Assembly (NCBI GenBank): GCA_010094025.1 | Contig: ML991808.1 | Location: forward strand, 186,001-250,000 | Direction: 5' to 3' | From: Viridothelium virens | Taxonomy: Eukaryota > Ascomycota > Dothideomycetes > Trypetheliales > Trypetheliaceae | DNA length: 64,000 nucleotides | Shown: in pieces, positions 1 through 10,288 of the stretch | How the letters are laid out: the number at the start of each line of letters is the position of its first letter | How positions within the stretch are numbered: position 1 is the stretch's first letter | The notes under the pieces: generated by a model | What the model saw: only the letters and a program-made list of their open reading frames with translations | Database searches by the model: none | Told to the model about the DNA's origin: nothing | Made by a program: the position numbers and the translations under genes

Positions 1-1
1 A

Positions 2-469
2 TGGACAAGGAACCGGAAGACGCGAGCCATTACCACCTATATTCTTGTAGCAACGATCAACAGTGCGACCTGGATTTGGTCGGTCATCATCCAAAATGAC
101 TTTCGCCACACGAAGCCTGTCGTTGATTGGTCAGATCAAAGTACTTTTGGACCGGGGTTTGGCGTGTACATGTTTCAGTATGTCAGTCTGGGCATGGTCG
201 AGAACTATATCTACTGGTGCATCAGTAATTTGAGTGACTCCCCGGGTCAACAAATCCGATACACGTCTCTTCTTCGAGGCATCGAAACGGCTGCTGTTGC
301 GGTAGGATTCGGAGTCCAAGCTGTTCCCACGGCTCTCATCGCTACGGCTAGCATCAACCTCGCCCTATGGTTTATCGCACTGCCGTTCAGCTACTTTGCC
401 ACTTTGCAGGTCGTTCATCAATTCGACAAGACGGAAGCAGAGGCCAACCAGACAATGAGAGGGAATTGA
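2..469 (+). CDS. UNC93-like (DUF895) membrane transporter, 3' end
   Basis: Reading frame 2 is open from the first base to a TGA at 467-469, giving the last 155 residues of a polytopic membrane protein. Three hydrophobic segments are visible (TYILVATINSATWIWSVII, a central YMFQYVSLGMVENYIYWCI, and ALIATASINLALWFIALPF), with a short polar tail. The block around QQIRYTSLLRGIETAAVAVGF matches the C-terminal half of fungal UNC93-like/DUF895 proteins of the major facilitator superfamily, where a conserved R-Y-x-G-x-x-K-G-x-Q-S-A-G-like stretch precedes a transmembrane helix. The substrate is not known for these fungal proteins. The 5' end lies outside the window, so start, introns and full length cannot be judged. 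Confidence 0.8.
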   Translation, partial: WTRNRKTRAITTYILVATINSATWIWSVIIQNDFRHTKPVVDWSDQSTFGPGFGVYMFQYVSLGMVENYIYWCISNLSDSPGQQIRYTSLLRGIETAAVAVGFGVQAVPTALIATASINLALWFIALPFSYFATLQVVHQFDKTEAEANQTMRGN

Positions 470-3400
470 TTGATCAAATCAAGGGTCAGAAAGGAAGGAA
501 CTGAAGCGGTGCCTTTCTGTTGTCAACTATGACCAATAAGTCCTACGAAAAAAGCAACGAGATCTACCGTACGGCAGCCAGGAGAAACTAGAAAATATAG
601 ATGTCTTTAGTTGGTATCAACGCGACCACGTACTGCTTTAGCTCTTCCGAAGATTTCGTGCTTGCGGCCTCATGTGTCCCCTTGTATTGACCTTATTCCG
701 TGACTATGCACGCTCAAGGATGCCACCGTACATTTCTTGCTTGCGGCCTTTCAACTGTGGTCAACAGAGACAACATAAGAGCAAAGCGATCTAGAATCGC
801 CATTCAGGAGGGGTGGAGTCTCAGTCAATTCTTCCTTGATAAGGTCCGGAGTAACTGCTCTTCCAGTATCTTACAGCAAAAGAATTGTCTTTCCTGAATC
901 TATCGAGATGTCTGGACTTGCTTGTGGCACGGACTAACACCGGATCACGATCGCGAGATGGTATGACATTGCGACATGAGATAATATGCGAGCAAAGAAC
1001 CTGACCTGTCTATTCAAACATATAAATTGATAAAGTCCTCGCTTTGCATGTACGCGGTCGTGGTGTGACGGCAGTAAGCTTTTCGACCAATCTGATTTAG
1101 AAGCCAGGTGCAATGACCTAATAAGTGAACATGGTCAGACGTGCCCTCTGGAAGCACGTCGTGCACGTAGTCGAGAGCGCAATTTCGGGCCGTGGGGAAA
1201 GGGGCCAAGAGATCTGAAAACTTGAAACATAACGACTAGTTGATCTCAATCTTCAGCCGTAGTCCTCTCGTGTGTGCCACGTGGTTGCCAAGTATACTCC
1301 GTACTGCTTAGCCAGCCTTGCTCGATGTACGAGCCTCTTAGAAGCATCTTCTGTGGACTTTTCGTTTCCAAGCGTCAGTCATATCGTTAGAACCGTACTT
1401 CACCGCACCTTTGAAGGAGAAATGTCATTGTGAGATACGGACCTGCGAGAGAGAATGACGGAGACTTCACTGAAAGGTCGAGATTTCTACGATAACTCGC
1501 GTAAGGCTTTACCTGGGCCGCCACTTCACCCACGATCAGGCGTCGCCAGTCTTTGAAGGTGGCGGATTGAAATAGAACAGAGATGCACTCAAGATGACGG
1601 ATCGGCAGTCGTTACGGAGAATACAATCGGGGTCAGGGCAGCGTGTACTGTACCTAAGATTGGCTTGGTCTGGCCAAAGGCAAGCCGAGTCAAGACAAGC
1701 TTCCCTGGCAATTCGCCACAAGCAGTGAGATTGTGGAAATTAGATGATCTTCACAAAAGCTCTGCCGGTATACCGCGTTGATAGTGCTATCATGATGCTA
1801 TCATCCGATGCAACGATCTGGACTAGAGCTGCTCAGCTTGCCCAAGGAGAGCCAAGCGTGTGATTGCAAGGAGGAAAAAGGAGAGAAAATGGTCATGATA
1901 CCCGTGAGGTACGTGACAAGGTACCTGCCTACCTACTAGCAGCAGTCAAAAAGTTTGGCGATAACGGCACTCCCCCTGACGGCTTCGGAGTGAAACACCT
2001 ACGCGATCTCTCTTTACGATATTAGCTGGAGAGAAAACTAAGTGGCTCGACTGTGAAAGGCTGTTGTTGCAGTTCATCAATGAAACGTGGACCTAGTATC
2101 AAGTGCTCTGAAGATGGAGTTGTAGCATGGGTAGGTACTTAGCGAGACCGACCCAAGAAGTCATAAGGACGTCAAACTTCTTCGCAGTAAACTGTGTAGC
2201 TTCAATATCTTGAGCTAGATATGCACTCGAAGTGGCCTGCTATTGATGTTTAGGCTTATTTGTGGTCGCGATGGAATGCTCCAAGTCCTCTTCGGCGTTG
2301 GGGAACGTGTTTATTTTGCTGTTGACACCCTTCATTTTGCTACGTAAAGCAACAAGTATTCGCGACTGACTACGACGAGACACAACATTGTACTTTGTGC
2401 TGAGTGTCTAGCCTAAATGGTTTAAGATGCAGCACTGCAGCCACGAGCCGAACACTTTCCCATCTGCAGCCAGTTGAAGATCCGAATTGTTGGCCGTGGG
2501 TTGTCCGGCGCAGCACCGGAGTTTTGATCCTGCAGGCTTCTGCCCGGTCCTTACCCGACGGCCATTCGACCATACGCATTTCCTGACACTTTTGCGACAA
2601 TGAAGCGTCAAAATATCTGAGCCATACCTTTGTGCGACTGATTGAAGTTCTGAATCTGAATTCCCACCATTGTGATGTCTGGATGCAGCAAGCCTGAAGG
2701 GCTCAGACGGACTGCCAAAATTCTACGGTGGGCGTACACAGCTACATGACATGAGAATTGATCAGTGAGCATGGACATCAGTCGGGCGTGTGGTAATATC
2801 AATCTCTTTTGCAGGGTGCCATCCAGAGCCATGCACGATGACGATGTTACGGATCGCTCCCGAGACGTTTTCAGAATCTATTGACAGGGATAGACAGCTC
2901 CGAGCTGCCTAGGGTTTGGTGCTCTCCACCATTTATTTTGGAGGTCTGGCCTAATTGGTAATGGTCGATGGACGCTGCCGCGTTCCTGAACTAAACTGCT
3001 ATTTACGATTTCGGAATGGGATTTCGCGTTTTACTTTGGCTAAGCAGCGGCTGACTCAAGCGTCCCATATTTTTCAAGGTCCTGGCTTCGCTTTCTCAAA
3101 TGAACGGGAGCCTGACAGTATCCGCGATGTCTCGCTATTTGCGCAAGCAATCAGATCATAATATCAGCCTCCGCTTACATGCAGAGAACTGCATAAGGGT
3201 CCCCGTTCGGTTAGGCAAAAAGCATTCATCCAGCGGTGTAGGCACAACCTCGATGACGGCAGGTCCAGCTCGCCACATTTTATATTGTCAATGTTAATTG
3301 GCAGACAAGAAGAGATATGCTAGAGCAGCAGACGTACAGTATCAGAGTCAGCAATTTCAGGATTTTCCATATGCGGTATCTTGATTGTGTCTGGGTCATG

Positions 3401-4517
3401 CGTACGGATGAGATAATCGCCTAACGGAATGCCTTGCTCACGCTTCGTGAGTGGAAATGAATCACGAGGAGATAGTCTCAGTAAATGTTCTGGAGCACGC
3501 CACGGCCATGGCAGCATTCTATCAAGGCGCAATAAGTCCATCATTGAATGTTTGAGTTGACTTTTAATAAAACCATCTAGAAATCTGGGTCCGATAGTTT
3601 TGATAGAGCTAGTCTCACGCGGCTCCTTTAGAAAGGACGATACGCCTGACTAGCTCTTTAGAGTCATAGCGCTTTGACGAACTATTCCCGCGATCTTGCA
3701 GAGCTTCTGCGCCGGGTTATGAAAGAAAAAGCCCAGGTGGTCAATGGAAGATCGACAGCCAGGGTTGGTTACCCGTGAGCCGAGCGGGGAGCCGCCTCCA
3801 AACACCGACTTTCACCTCACCTCCATCATCCATCGAAGACACCGCACAGCGGCCACGCGACACACAACTCTGCCGCTGTACAGCTAGCCACCTAGAAACC
3901 ACATCGCCTCATCCTAGCATGCTCACCATCATGAACTCCGCCATCCCTGAAGTAAACTGTCAAGTTTTGTCAGTCGCCTGGCAAACTACCAACCTCCACA
4001 CGGTATCTTGGCCGAGCTTCAAGCTAAGCTATGCATCTTTACGGAAGCTTTACGCCAAGCTGGCTCCCCTTGAACTAAGTCTATTCGCAATCTCTGTCCT
4101 TTCCTGCCTATGCTGCTGCACCCTTTTCGGAAAGGCCGCCCACATGGCTCGGCTCTCCTTGGCCTGGTCTTAGCCAGCATCGAAACCTTGTCTTTGCAAG
4201 CGCCAGATTGGAGATTGTAGGAGTTTTGCTCCCAGAATGGCAGCAACAATTACGGGCTGATGCTCAATCGTGGCTTTGTAGCTCTCCAGGAGTCTGGAGA
4301 AGGAGGTGTTTATATCAAGGTAAAGCCCCCCAGCTTGTCATGCCTCCTTACCGGCTGCACGCTTCGCGCCAATAGGTAGGATACCTTCCCTTCTACTGAA
4401 AGTGCTCCGTTCGTTTGTTTCTCCTTCGTTTAATCGCCTTCGTTGGTGCTTCTTGCTTTTGTTCTACAAGCTTATCATTGATTCAATTGGCCTTGTGTCA
4501 CCTGCTTGTGCGCAAAT
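470..4517. other. 4 kb spacer without a convincing gene
   Basis: Open frames here are short (below about 135 codons), many begin at non-ATG codons, and they overlap on both strands without recognisable domains. I saw no tRNA, no terminal inverted repeats and no long direct repeats. The last ~130 bases before 4518 are pyrimidine-rich (clusters of CTTCG/CTTTTG), and a TTTATATCAA box lies near 4310, consistent with a laccase promoter. GTAGGTAC-type sequences occur near 1921-1938 and 2131-2140. Confidence 0.5.
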
Positions 4518-7500
4518 ATGAAGTCCATCACGTGGACTGTTGCTCTTGCGCTTGCCACTTTTCTACCCGCATTGGCTGCACCTAGTCCGAACAGCGGTGG
4601 CGATTGGAACAACGAGGGCTCAGACGAGGCGAACAAATTCCGCGGATGGGGGGATTCATCTCCTTACAAACCTGGCTTTAGCAAGCCGGGATCGCCATCC
4701 AGTGGACAACCTGCTTGGGATGGTACATGCGGTGGTGATGAAGGGAATAGCTGCAGTGGCTCCTGGGCTGGACAGTGTTGCAGCAAAGACGGTCAATGTG
4801 GCTCAACGAATCTTCACTGTGGAAAGGGATGTCAACCTGAGTTTGGCAAATGCGCTCCAGGCGTCGAGACAGAAACCACTTCAATCATTGCACCCGTCCC
4901 AACTTCCTACGCTCCTAGTAGCTATAGCAGTATTCTGTCTAGCTTGAGCTCTCAATCTTCCGCCGAAGCCTCCACTGCTGCAGTTTCCACCGAGACCAAC
5001 GCTGCCGCGGGCCAAACAAACAGTCTTCCGGATTCTCTCGCTACGGATACAGCGTGCAGCAACAACATCGTTACCGTTACTTCTGTCAGCACCCAGGTGT
5101 CTGTCAGCACAGTCGTCATTGGAGGGTCCTCCACCTTCCCCAGTGCTTCTGCAGGTGAAAGCCAAACGGCGTCATTGTCAAGTACCGGTGCCTCTAGCTT
5201 GTCCGCTGGCTCTTCTTTCACTTCTCTTTCTACTCCATCTTCCGGTGCCTCGCTTGGCTCCTCTGCCTTGTCTTCTCTACTGCCCTCTTCGAGCGCTCCA
5301 GCTGGCTTCTTCACTGGATCGTCTGCCTGGTCTTCTAGTATTAATACTATCACTACTACCACACCCTCCACAGCAGCTTCAGCGGGCGCATCGACAGATT
5401 CTTCCGTGGGTTCGCTGGCTGACTCCTCATCTGCATCTTCTAGTTGGACGGGTATAGCGAACAATACCGCTGGTAGTCCTCCTGGATATCCTGGTAGTCC
5501 ATCTGGACAAACCGGCAGCTCGTCAGGCGGGCTCTCTGTTGGCACCTCCATTGCCAGCGAGGCTGCCAATGCCACGACGGGCCCTTCTTTCACTGGATCT
5601 GGCTCCGTCACACTTTCTTCAGTCACAGGAATACCATCAGGAGTTACGTCTCTTAGCTCCATGACCACTGTTGTATCTGGTCAGACGATTCCTTCATATC
5701 CTTCTGGGAGTGGTAGCGTCAGCACTGCACCTGGCACCTCTATTGTCACTTCGCCAACAATTAGACCGTCGCATGGATTTGGAAACAGTTCATCTAGACC
5801 TATTACTACGTCACTCCCAGTTACCACATCCGCCATTCTTCCCAATGTTACCACATCACTCAACAGTACAAAGCCGAGCAATACCACGGCGGCTTGTACG
5901 ACAAAGCCAACGCCACAATGTATTCCATGCGAGGGCGCCCCCGACCCAAGTGCCCCGTGGTGTGGATACGACATCAACACTGACTTTTACAAGTACGTTC
6001 CAAGAACCTGCAAGACTGTGGAGTATGACTTTGTGGTAACCAACACTACCATTTCTCCCGATGGTGTCCCGCGGATGGGTCTTCTCGTCAACGGTCAAAT
6101 GCCTGGTCCCGCCATTGAAGCCAATTGGGGCGATACTGTCGTTGTTAGATTGACGAACAATCTGCCTGCTGATGGTAACAATGGTACTACTTTCCATTTC
6201 CACGGCCTTCGTCAGAACTACACAAACGAGATGGATGGTGTCCCTTCGATTACACAATGCCCAGTTGCACCAGGCGAAAGCATGACTTACACTTGGGTTG
6301 CGACGCAATATGGCACATCTTGGTACCACTCTCACTTCCAACTTCAAGCCTGGGAGGGTGTTATGGGTCCAATTGTCATTCATGGCCCTTCAAGCGCTGA
6401 TTATGATGTCGATATGGGACCGATTGTCCTTCAAGACTGGAGCCATCAGACTGTGGACCAAATGTATGATGCTGCCCAGGATGGTACAACTGGTGGACCA
6501 AGAGTGCTTGATACCGGTCTTATCAATGGTATGAACGTCTTCGGAGCTGATGGCGCTAGCAATCAAACTGGCAAACGCTATCAGCTTGAGTTTATCCCTG
6601 GAAAGAAGCACCTTCTTCGCGTTGTCAACACTGCTATCCAGTCCACCTTCAAATTCTATATAGACGGACACAAGCTCCAGGTTATCTCCACGGATTTTGT
6701 CCCTATCAAGCCTTACACTACCAGCATCTTGAACATCAACATTGGTCAACGCTATGATGTTATTGTCGAGGCGAACCAACCAGTGGGCGATTACTGGATG
6801 AGGTCCGATAACCAGGATGCTTGCGCTGTCATCACTAACGCCAAGAATATCAAAGGTATTGTTCACTATGCGGGAAGCTCTGGATCCACTCCGACATCCG
6901 TTGGTTTCAACTATACCTCTGAGTGCGTGGACGAGCCGTCGAGTAGTCTGATTCCTGTCGTACCCTACACTGTCGGCTCCTCTAATACCGAGTATGATGA
7001 GACTGTTGTCGTCTCGGCGAACAACTCATTGAATCTTTACCGCTGGTATCTGTACGGCACCACTTCTGCTACCCCAGAGACCTTCCAGTCTGAATGGTCA
7101 GACCCAACGCTCTACGAGATTTGGAAGAACGATACTGTTCCACCTTATAGCGGTGGTCTCGCTATCAGCGTTCCGAAGCTGAAGGAATGGGTCTACGTCG
7201 TCATCGAGAGTCCGATCCCTCTACCTCACCCAATTCACTTGCACGGACATGATTTCTACATTCTTGGCTCAGGTAGCGGTACCTACGATTCGTCATCTTC
7301 TGCATCACTCAATCTCAATAATCCCCCACGTCGCGACGTTGCTCTTCTCCCAACCGCGGGTTACCTCGTGCTTGCCTTCCAAACAGACAACCCAGGTGTG
7401 TGGCTCATGCACTGCCATATTGGCTGGCACACATCCATGGGCTTTGCCATGCAAATTGTCGAGGCGCAAGATCTCATCAAGCCCTCTATTGACGATACCT

Positions 7501-7580
7501 GCTTGCTCGACGATACCTGCAAGAGCTGGAGAAAGTATGCTAACTCCGCGAGTCTAACCACTACGGACTCCGGTGTATAA
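4518..7580 (+). CDS. Secreted ascomycete laccase with N-terminal chitin-binding (CBM18) domain
   Basis: This intronless 1020-aa secreted multicopper oxidase probably oxidises phenolics with reduction of O2 to water at the cell surface or wall. The ATG at 4518 is chosen because it starts a signal peptide (MKSITWTVALALATFLPALA); codons upstream are not ATG. Residues 71-112 carry eight cysteines in the hevein pattern (CGG..C...CC....C...C...C..C), a CBM18 chitin-binding module. Residues ~117-460 are a Ser/Thr-rich, probably O-glycosylated linker. The laccase part follows, with copper ligands HFHG (560-563), HSH (604-606), HPIHLHGH (904-911) and HCHIGWH (965-971); Phe976 sits at the type-1 axial position. 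The protein ends in DSGV, the C-terminal plug typical of ascomycete laccases. The CBM18 plus long linker is unusual: most ascomycete laccases are about 550-620 aa. Confidence 0.93.
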   Translation: MKSITWTVALALATFLPALAAPSPNSGGDWNNEGSDEANKFRGWGDSSPYKPGFSKPGSPSSGQPAWDGTCGGDEGNSCSGSWAGQCCSKDGQCGSTNLHCGKGCQPEFGKCAPGVETETTSIIAPVPTSYAPSSYSSILSSLSSQSSAEASTAAVSTETNAAAGQTNSLPDSLATDTACSNNIVTVTSVSTQVSVSTVVIGGSSTFPSASAGESQTASLSSTGASSLSAGSSFTSLSTPSSGASLGSSALSSLLPSSSAPAGFFTGSSAWSSSINTITTTTPSTAASAGASTDSSVGSLADSSSASSSWTGIANNTAGSPPGYPGSPSGQTGSSSGGLSVGTSIASEAANATTGPSFTGSGSVTLSSVTGIPSGVTSLSSMTTVVSGQTIPSYPSGSGSVSTAPGTSIVTSPTIRPSHGFGNSSSRPITTSLPVTTSAILPNVTTSLNSTKPSNTTAACTTKPTPQCIPCEGAPDPSAPWCGYDINTDFYKYVPRTCKTVEYDFVVTNTTISPDGVPRMGLLVNGQMPGPAIEANWGDTVVVRLTNNLPADGNNGTTFHFHGLRQNYTNEMDGVPSITQCPVAPGESMTYTWVATQYGTSWYHSHFQLQAWEGVMGPIVIHGPSSADYDVDMGPIVLQDWSHQTVDQMYDAAQDGTTGGPRVLDTGLINGMNVFGADGASNQTGKRYQLEFIPGKKHLLRVVNTAIQSTFKFYIDGHKLQVISTDFVPIKPYTTSILNINIGQRYDVIVEANQPVGDYWMRSDNQDACAVITNAKNIKGIVHYAGSSGSTPTSVGFNYTSECVDEPSSSLIPVVPYTVGSSNTEYDETVVVSANNSLNLYRWYLYGTTSATPETFQSEWSDPTLYEIWKNDTVPPYSGGLAISVPKLKEWVYVVIESPIPLPHPIHLHGHDFYILGSGSGTYDSSSSASLNLNNPPRRDVALLPTAGYLVLAFQTDNPGVWLMHCHIGWHTSMGFAMQIVEAQDLIKPSIDDTCLLDDTCKSWRKYANSASLTTTDSGV

Positions 7581-8286
7581 TTGGGAGCTCTCGGTATACT
7601 GTAAATTATGCATTCGGAAATTCCTCGCATTTTCTATTGTTTCTTGTTCGGCTTAATACCCTTTCGCCTATCATGGCATTTTTCTTATGTTCATCTCATC
7701 GTTATTCTAATCTTGATCTCGTATTCGGAAAAATGGGCTATAGGACCTCTAATTTTGAACAGGGTGGAATTTCAGCTTTCATCTGTGAATGATTGCATCA
7801 CTGTAATTTTAGAAAGAGGCATAGACTACCGGACGGGAGAACAGTGGAGTCGAAAGTCTGTTAGGGATTAAAGTTCTTGTATATAGGTAGCTCAAGTGCC
7901 TGAACTCAATGTTTTCGCTGGGCCTTGTAGTTTTAGAACCCGATTAGGAAGGAAGCTTTCTTCATTGCTACTTCCATCATCAAAGCTCCTTCAAGACCAA
8001 TATTGAATGCTCTGATCCGACATATCCTGGCACATCCGGATCTGGCCGCACGGGTCATCACGGGTGGAGATTCGAGTAGGGACTTATACACCGCCCGCTC
8101 TTACCGCTTTAGACATCTGCCGGCAATACACGAGACGCGAATACTTCCAATTAGATTTGGACATCTTTTAGAAGCTTTGCAGCCCCAATTCCCTTGAGCG
8201 AATTCGAATATGAGACTTTCAGTCTGAAGCATCTGCAATGTAAAAGACCGTCAAACTATTCATGCTTGGCTTATACGAAGCACATC
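7581..8286. other. Intergenic: laccase 3' end and transporter 5' region
   Basis: The only frames are short (65-87 codons), AT-rich and without similarity I recognise. The stretch probably holds the laccase 3' UTR and the promoter of the next gene. Nothing else is visible. Confidence 0.5.
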
Positions 8287-10112
8287 ATGAACCGCTCTCC
8301 ACGAACCGTCTCCAACGCTCTCTTTCAACCCGCCTTCCAATACCTTTCGCGAAGCCGCACACCTTCTCCCCACCCGAAGCGTTCAGACTCGATCGACGAG
8401 AGATATCTCGACAGTCCCAACTTATCTCGCCAGACCTCGAACACATACTCGAATGCTGGAGACTTTAGCACAGGGTCTGTTCCCCTTATAACACTCAGCC
8501 GCTCGCCATCCCCATATCCACGAAGTCGTTCGAGTGCCGTGCAGTCCGAGGATGAAGACGACGAGTATGACAACATCGCGCCGGAGACACCTATATTTGC
8601 ATCGGCAAGAATTGGTGAGAGGAGAACGTGGAAGGGCTGGTTAAAAAATGGAGGATTCGGGGCTTGGTTATTTGAGACAAATGCAGGATGGCAGGTATAC
8701 GTCGGGTTCCTGATCTTGTTTCTTGGAGGCACTGGATTTGAGGTGGTTATGCTGAACAGAATCATACTGATCAGTAAGAGCAAGTCGAAAACAGACACAC
8801 TTGCCATCTTGCTGACACCTATGGAATAGCCGGAGTGTACAAATTCCCATACCCTCTTACTACGACCCTTCTTCAATTCACTGCTACGCATATACTGCTT
8901 CTTCTCACAGCAGCTCTAACAAGAGCACTTTCACGACCATTACGAAGTCTAGGCCTCAGCGCAGCGATCGCCCCCTATCACCACAACTCCCCTTCCAGCT
9001 CATCTGGCCTAAGAACCGCCTTCCACCTACCACGACTGCTTACTCGGATACGGCAGTTCACCCTCGAGAACTCAGGCATAGCAGGCGGGGGTCTTCTCGA
9101 ATTTGAATGGCGAACAGCTAAACAAGTACTTCCTCTTGCCGTTATCTTTGTCGCCAAAATCGTCCTCAGTAACATCTCGTTCGCGTAAGTGGTCGTCTAT
9201 TTCCCTCCCTTCTACCAGCCCACGTCTTTCGTGCTAAACCCTTTGTCTGTCTTTAGCTATGCCGTCTACCCAATCTACGTCCTCTCCCGCGTCGCCATTC
9301 TCCCCCTCGTCCTAACCTTCACCACCCTCCTCACCCGCACCTCCCACTCCACCGCCACTCTAACCGCCACCCTCACCGCCACCCTCAGCCTCGAGATGGC
9401 CTCCTCCCGTCCCGGCCGCGTCATCTGGGAAGCCATCGTCGCCGGCGTCGCCTCCTCCCTCTTCGTCGCCCTCTACCCGGTCCTCCTCCTCCGCACCCAC
9501 CGCGCCCTCGTCTCCTCGCTAATCCCCCAGGGCGAGCTCCTCACCAACAGCTCCGGAGCGGCTGGCAGCGGCAGCGGCATGGGCGGAGCAGCAGCAGCAG
9601 CAGCAGCAAGCAACAGCTCCCCACAGCCATCGTCAACCTCCTCCCTCGACAACGACTACACCACCCCAGCTTCCCACCCCTTCGTCGACGACTCGTCCGG
9701 CACCAAAGAAGACTCCCACGCCCACTACCTCCTCCTCCACTACCTCTCCCTCCTGTCGCTGCTCCTCCTCACCCCGCTCGTCCTGATCTCCGGCGAGCCA
9801 GCGCAGATCGCTCATCACTGCTACTTCATGGACGTGCCGTGGTTCTGGTTTCTCATCGCGATGGCCGGGTTGGGGGCGTGGTCCGTCTTCCTCGCGACAC
9901 CGTTGCTGGTGCGAGCGACGAGTCCGTTGTCGGCTGCGATGGTTGGGGTGCCGAGGGGCGCGCTGCAGTTGGTGCTGCTGAGTGGTGGGGGGAGGATGCC
10001 GGTGCATAGTTGGGTCGGGGTGAGCTTTTGTTGGGCGGCGAGTGCGTGGTTTGCGTGGGTGCGGAGGGGTGAGGGGAGGAGGTTGGAGAGGCTCAGGTTG
10101 GAGGGGAGGTAG
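8287..10112 (+). CDS. Triose-phosphate/nucleotide-sugar-type transporter (drug/metabolite transporter superfamily)
   Basis: Model: exons 8287-8773, 8830-9184 and 9257-10112; introns of 56 and 72 nt with GTAAGA..TAG and GTAAGT..TAG ends. Frames join exactly to give 565 aa. An N-terminal Ser/Pro-rich cytosolic region (~residues 1-115) precedes about ten membrane segments. The WQVYVGFLILFLGGTGFEVVM helix, the FPYPLTTTLLQF block and KQVLPLAVIFVAKIVLSNISFAYA match the TPT/nucleotide-sugar transporter fold, and SPLSAAMVGVPRGALQLVLLS corresponds to the conserved last-but-one helix. Such proteins exchange phosphorylated sugars or nucleotide sugars across Golgi/ER membranes; the substrate cannot be told here. 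Odd points are two low-complexity loops, one with a CAG-encoded poly-Ala run near 9588-9609. An upstream in-frame ATG-less extension was ignored. Confidence 0.8.
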
Positions 10113-10288
10113 ACTGGAGGAGTTTGGGGATGAATATATGGGAGATGTGGATATTTGGAGAAGCCAATTCTATGTCAAATATTGTAAGTGCATATGGGCT
10201 GGGTATAGATCAGGCTGGCGCGGTTAAAGCGTTCAATTATTCCTACACATTGACTTCCTTCACACTACGGAGTTTTGGTATATTGCAA

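Noticed and set aside
3775-4173. 132-codon plus-strand frame upstream of the laccase
   Set aside because: Begins at GTG rather than ATG, has no family resemblance, and sits in the laccase promoter region.
4952-5668. Long minus-strand frame (238 codons) opposite the laccase linker
   Set aside because: It is the antisense of a Ser/Thr-rich repetitive coding region, which leaves the opposite frame open by composition.
9349-9385. Repeated ACCGCCAC/CTCACCGCC units as a possible minisatellite
   Set aside because: Short and inside a Thr/Ala/Leu-rich coding exon of the transporter; explained by codon bias.
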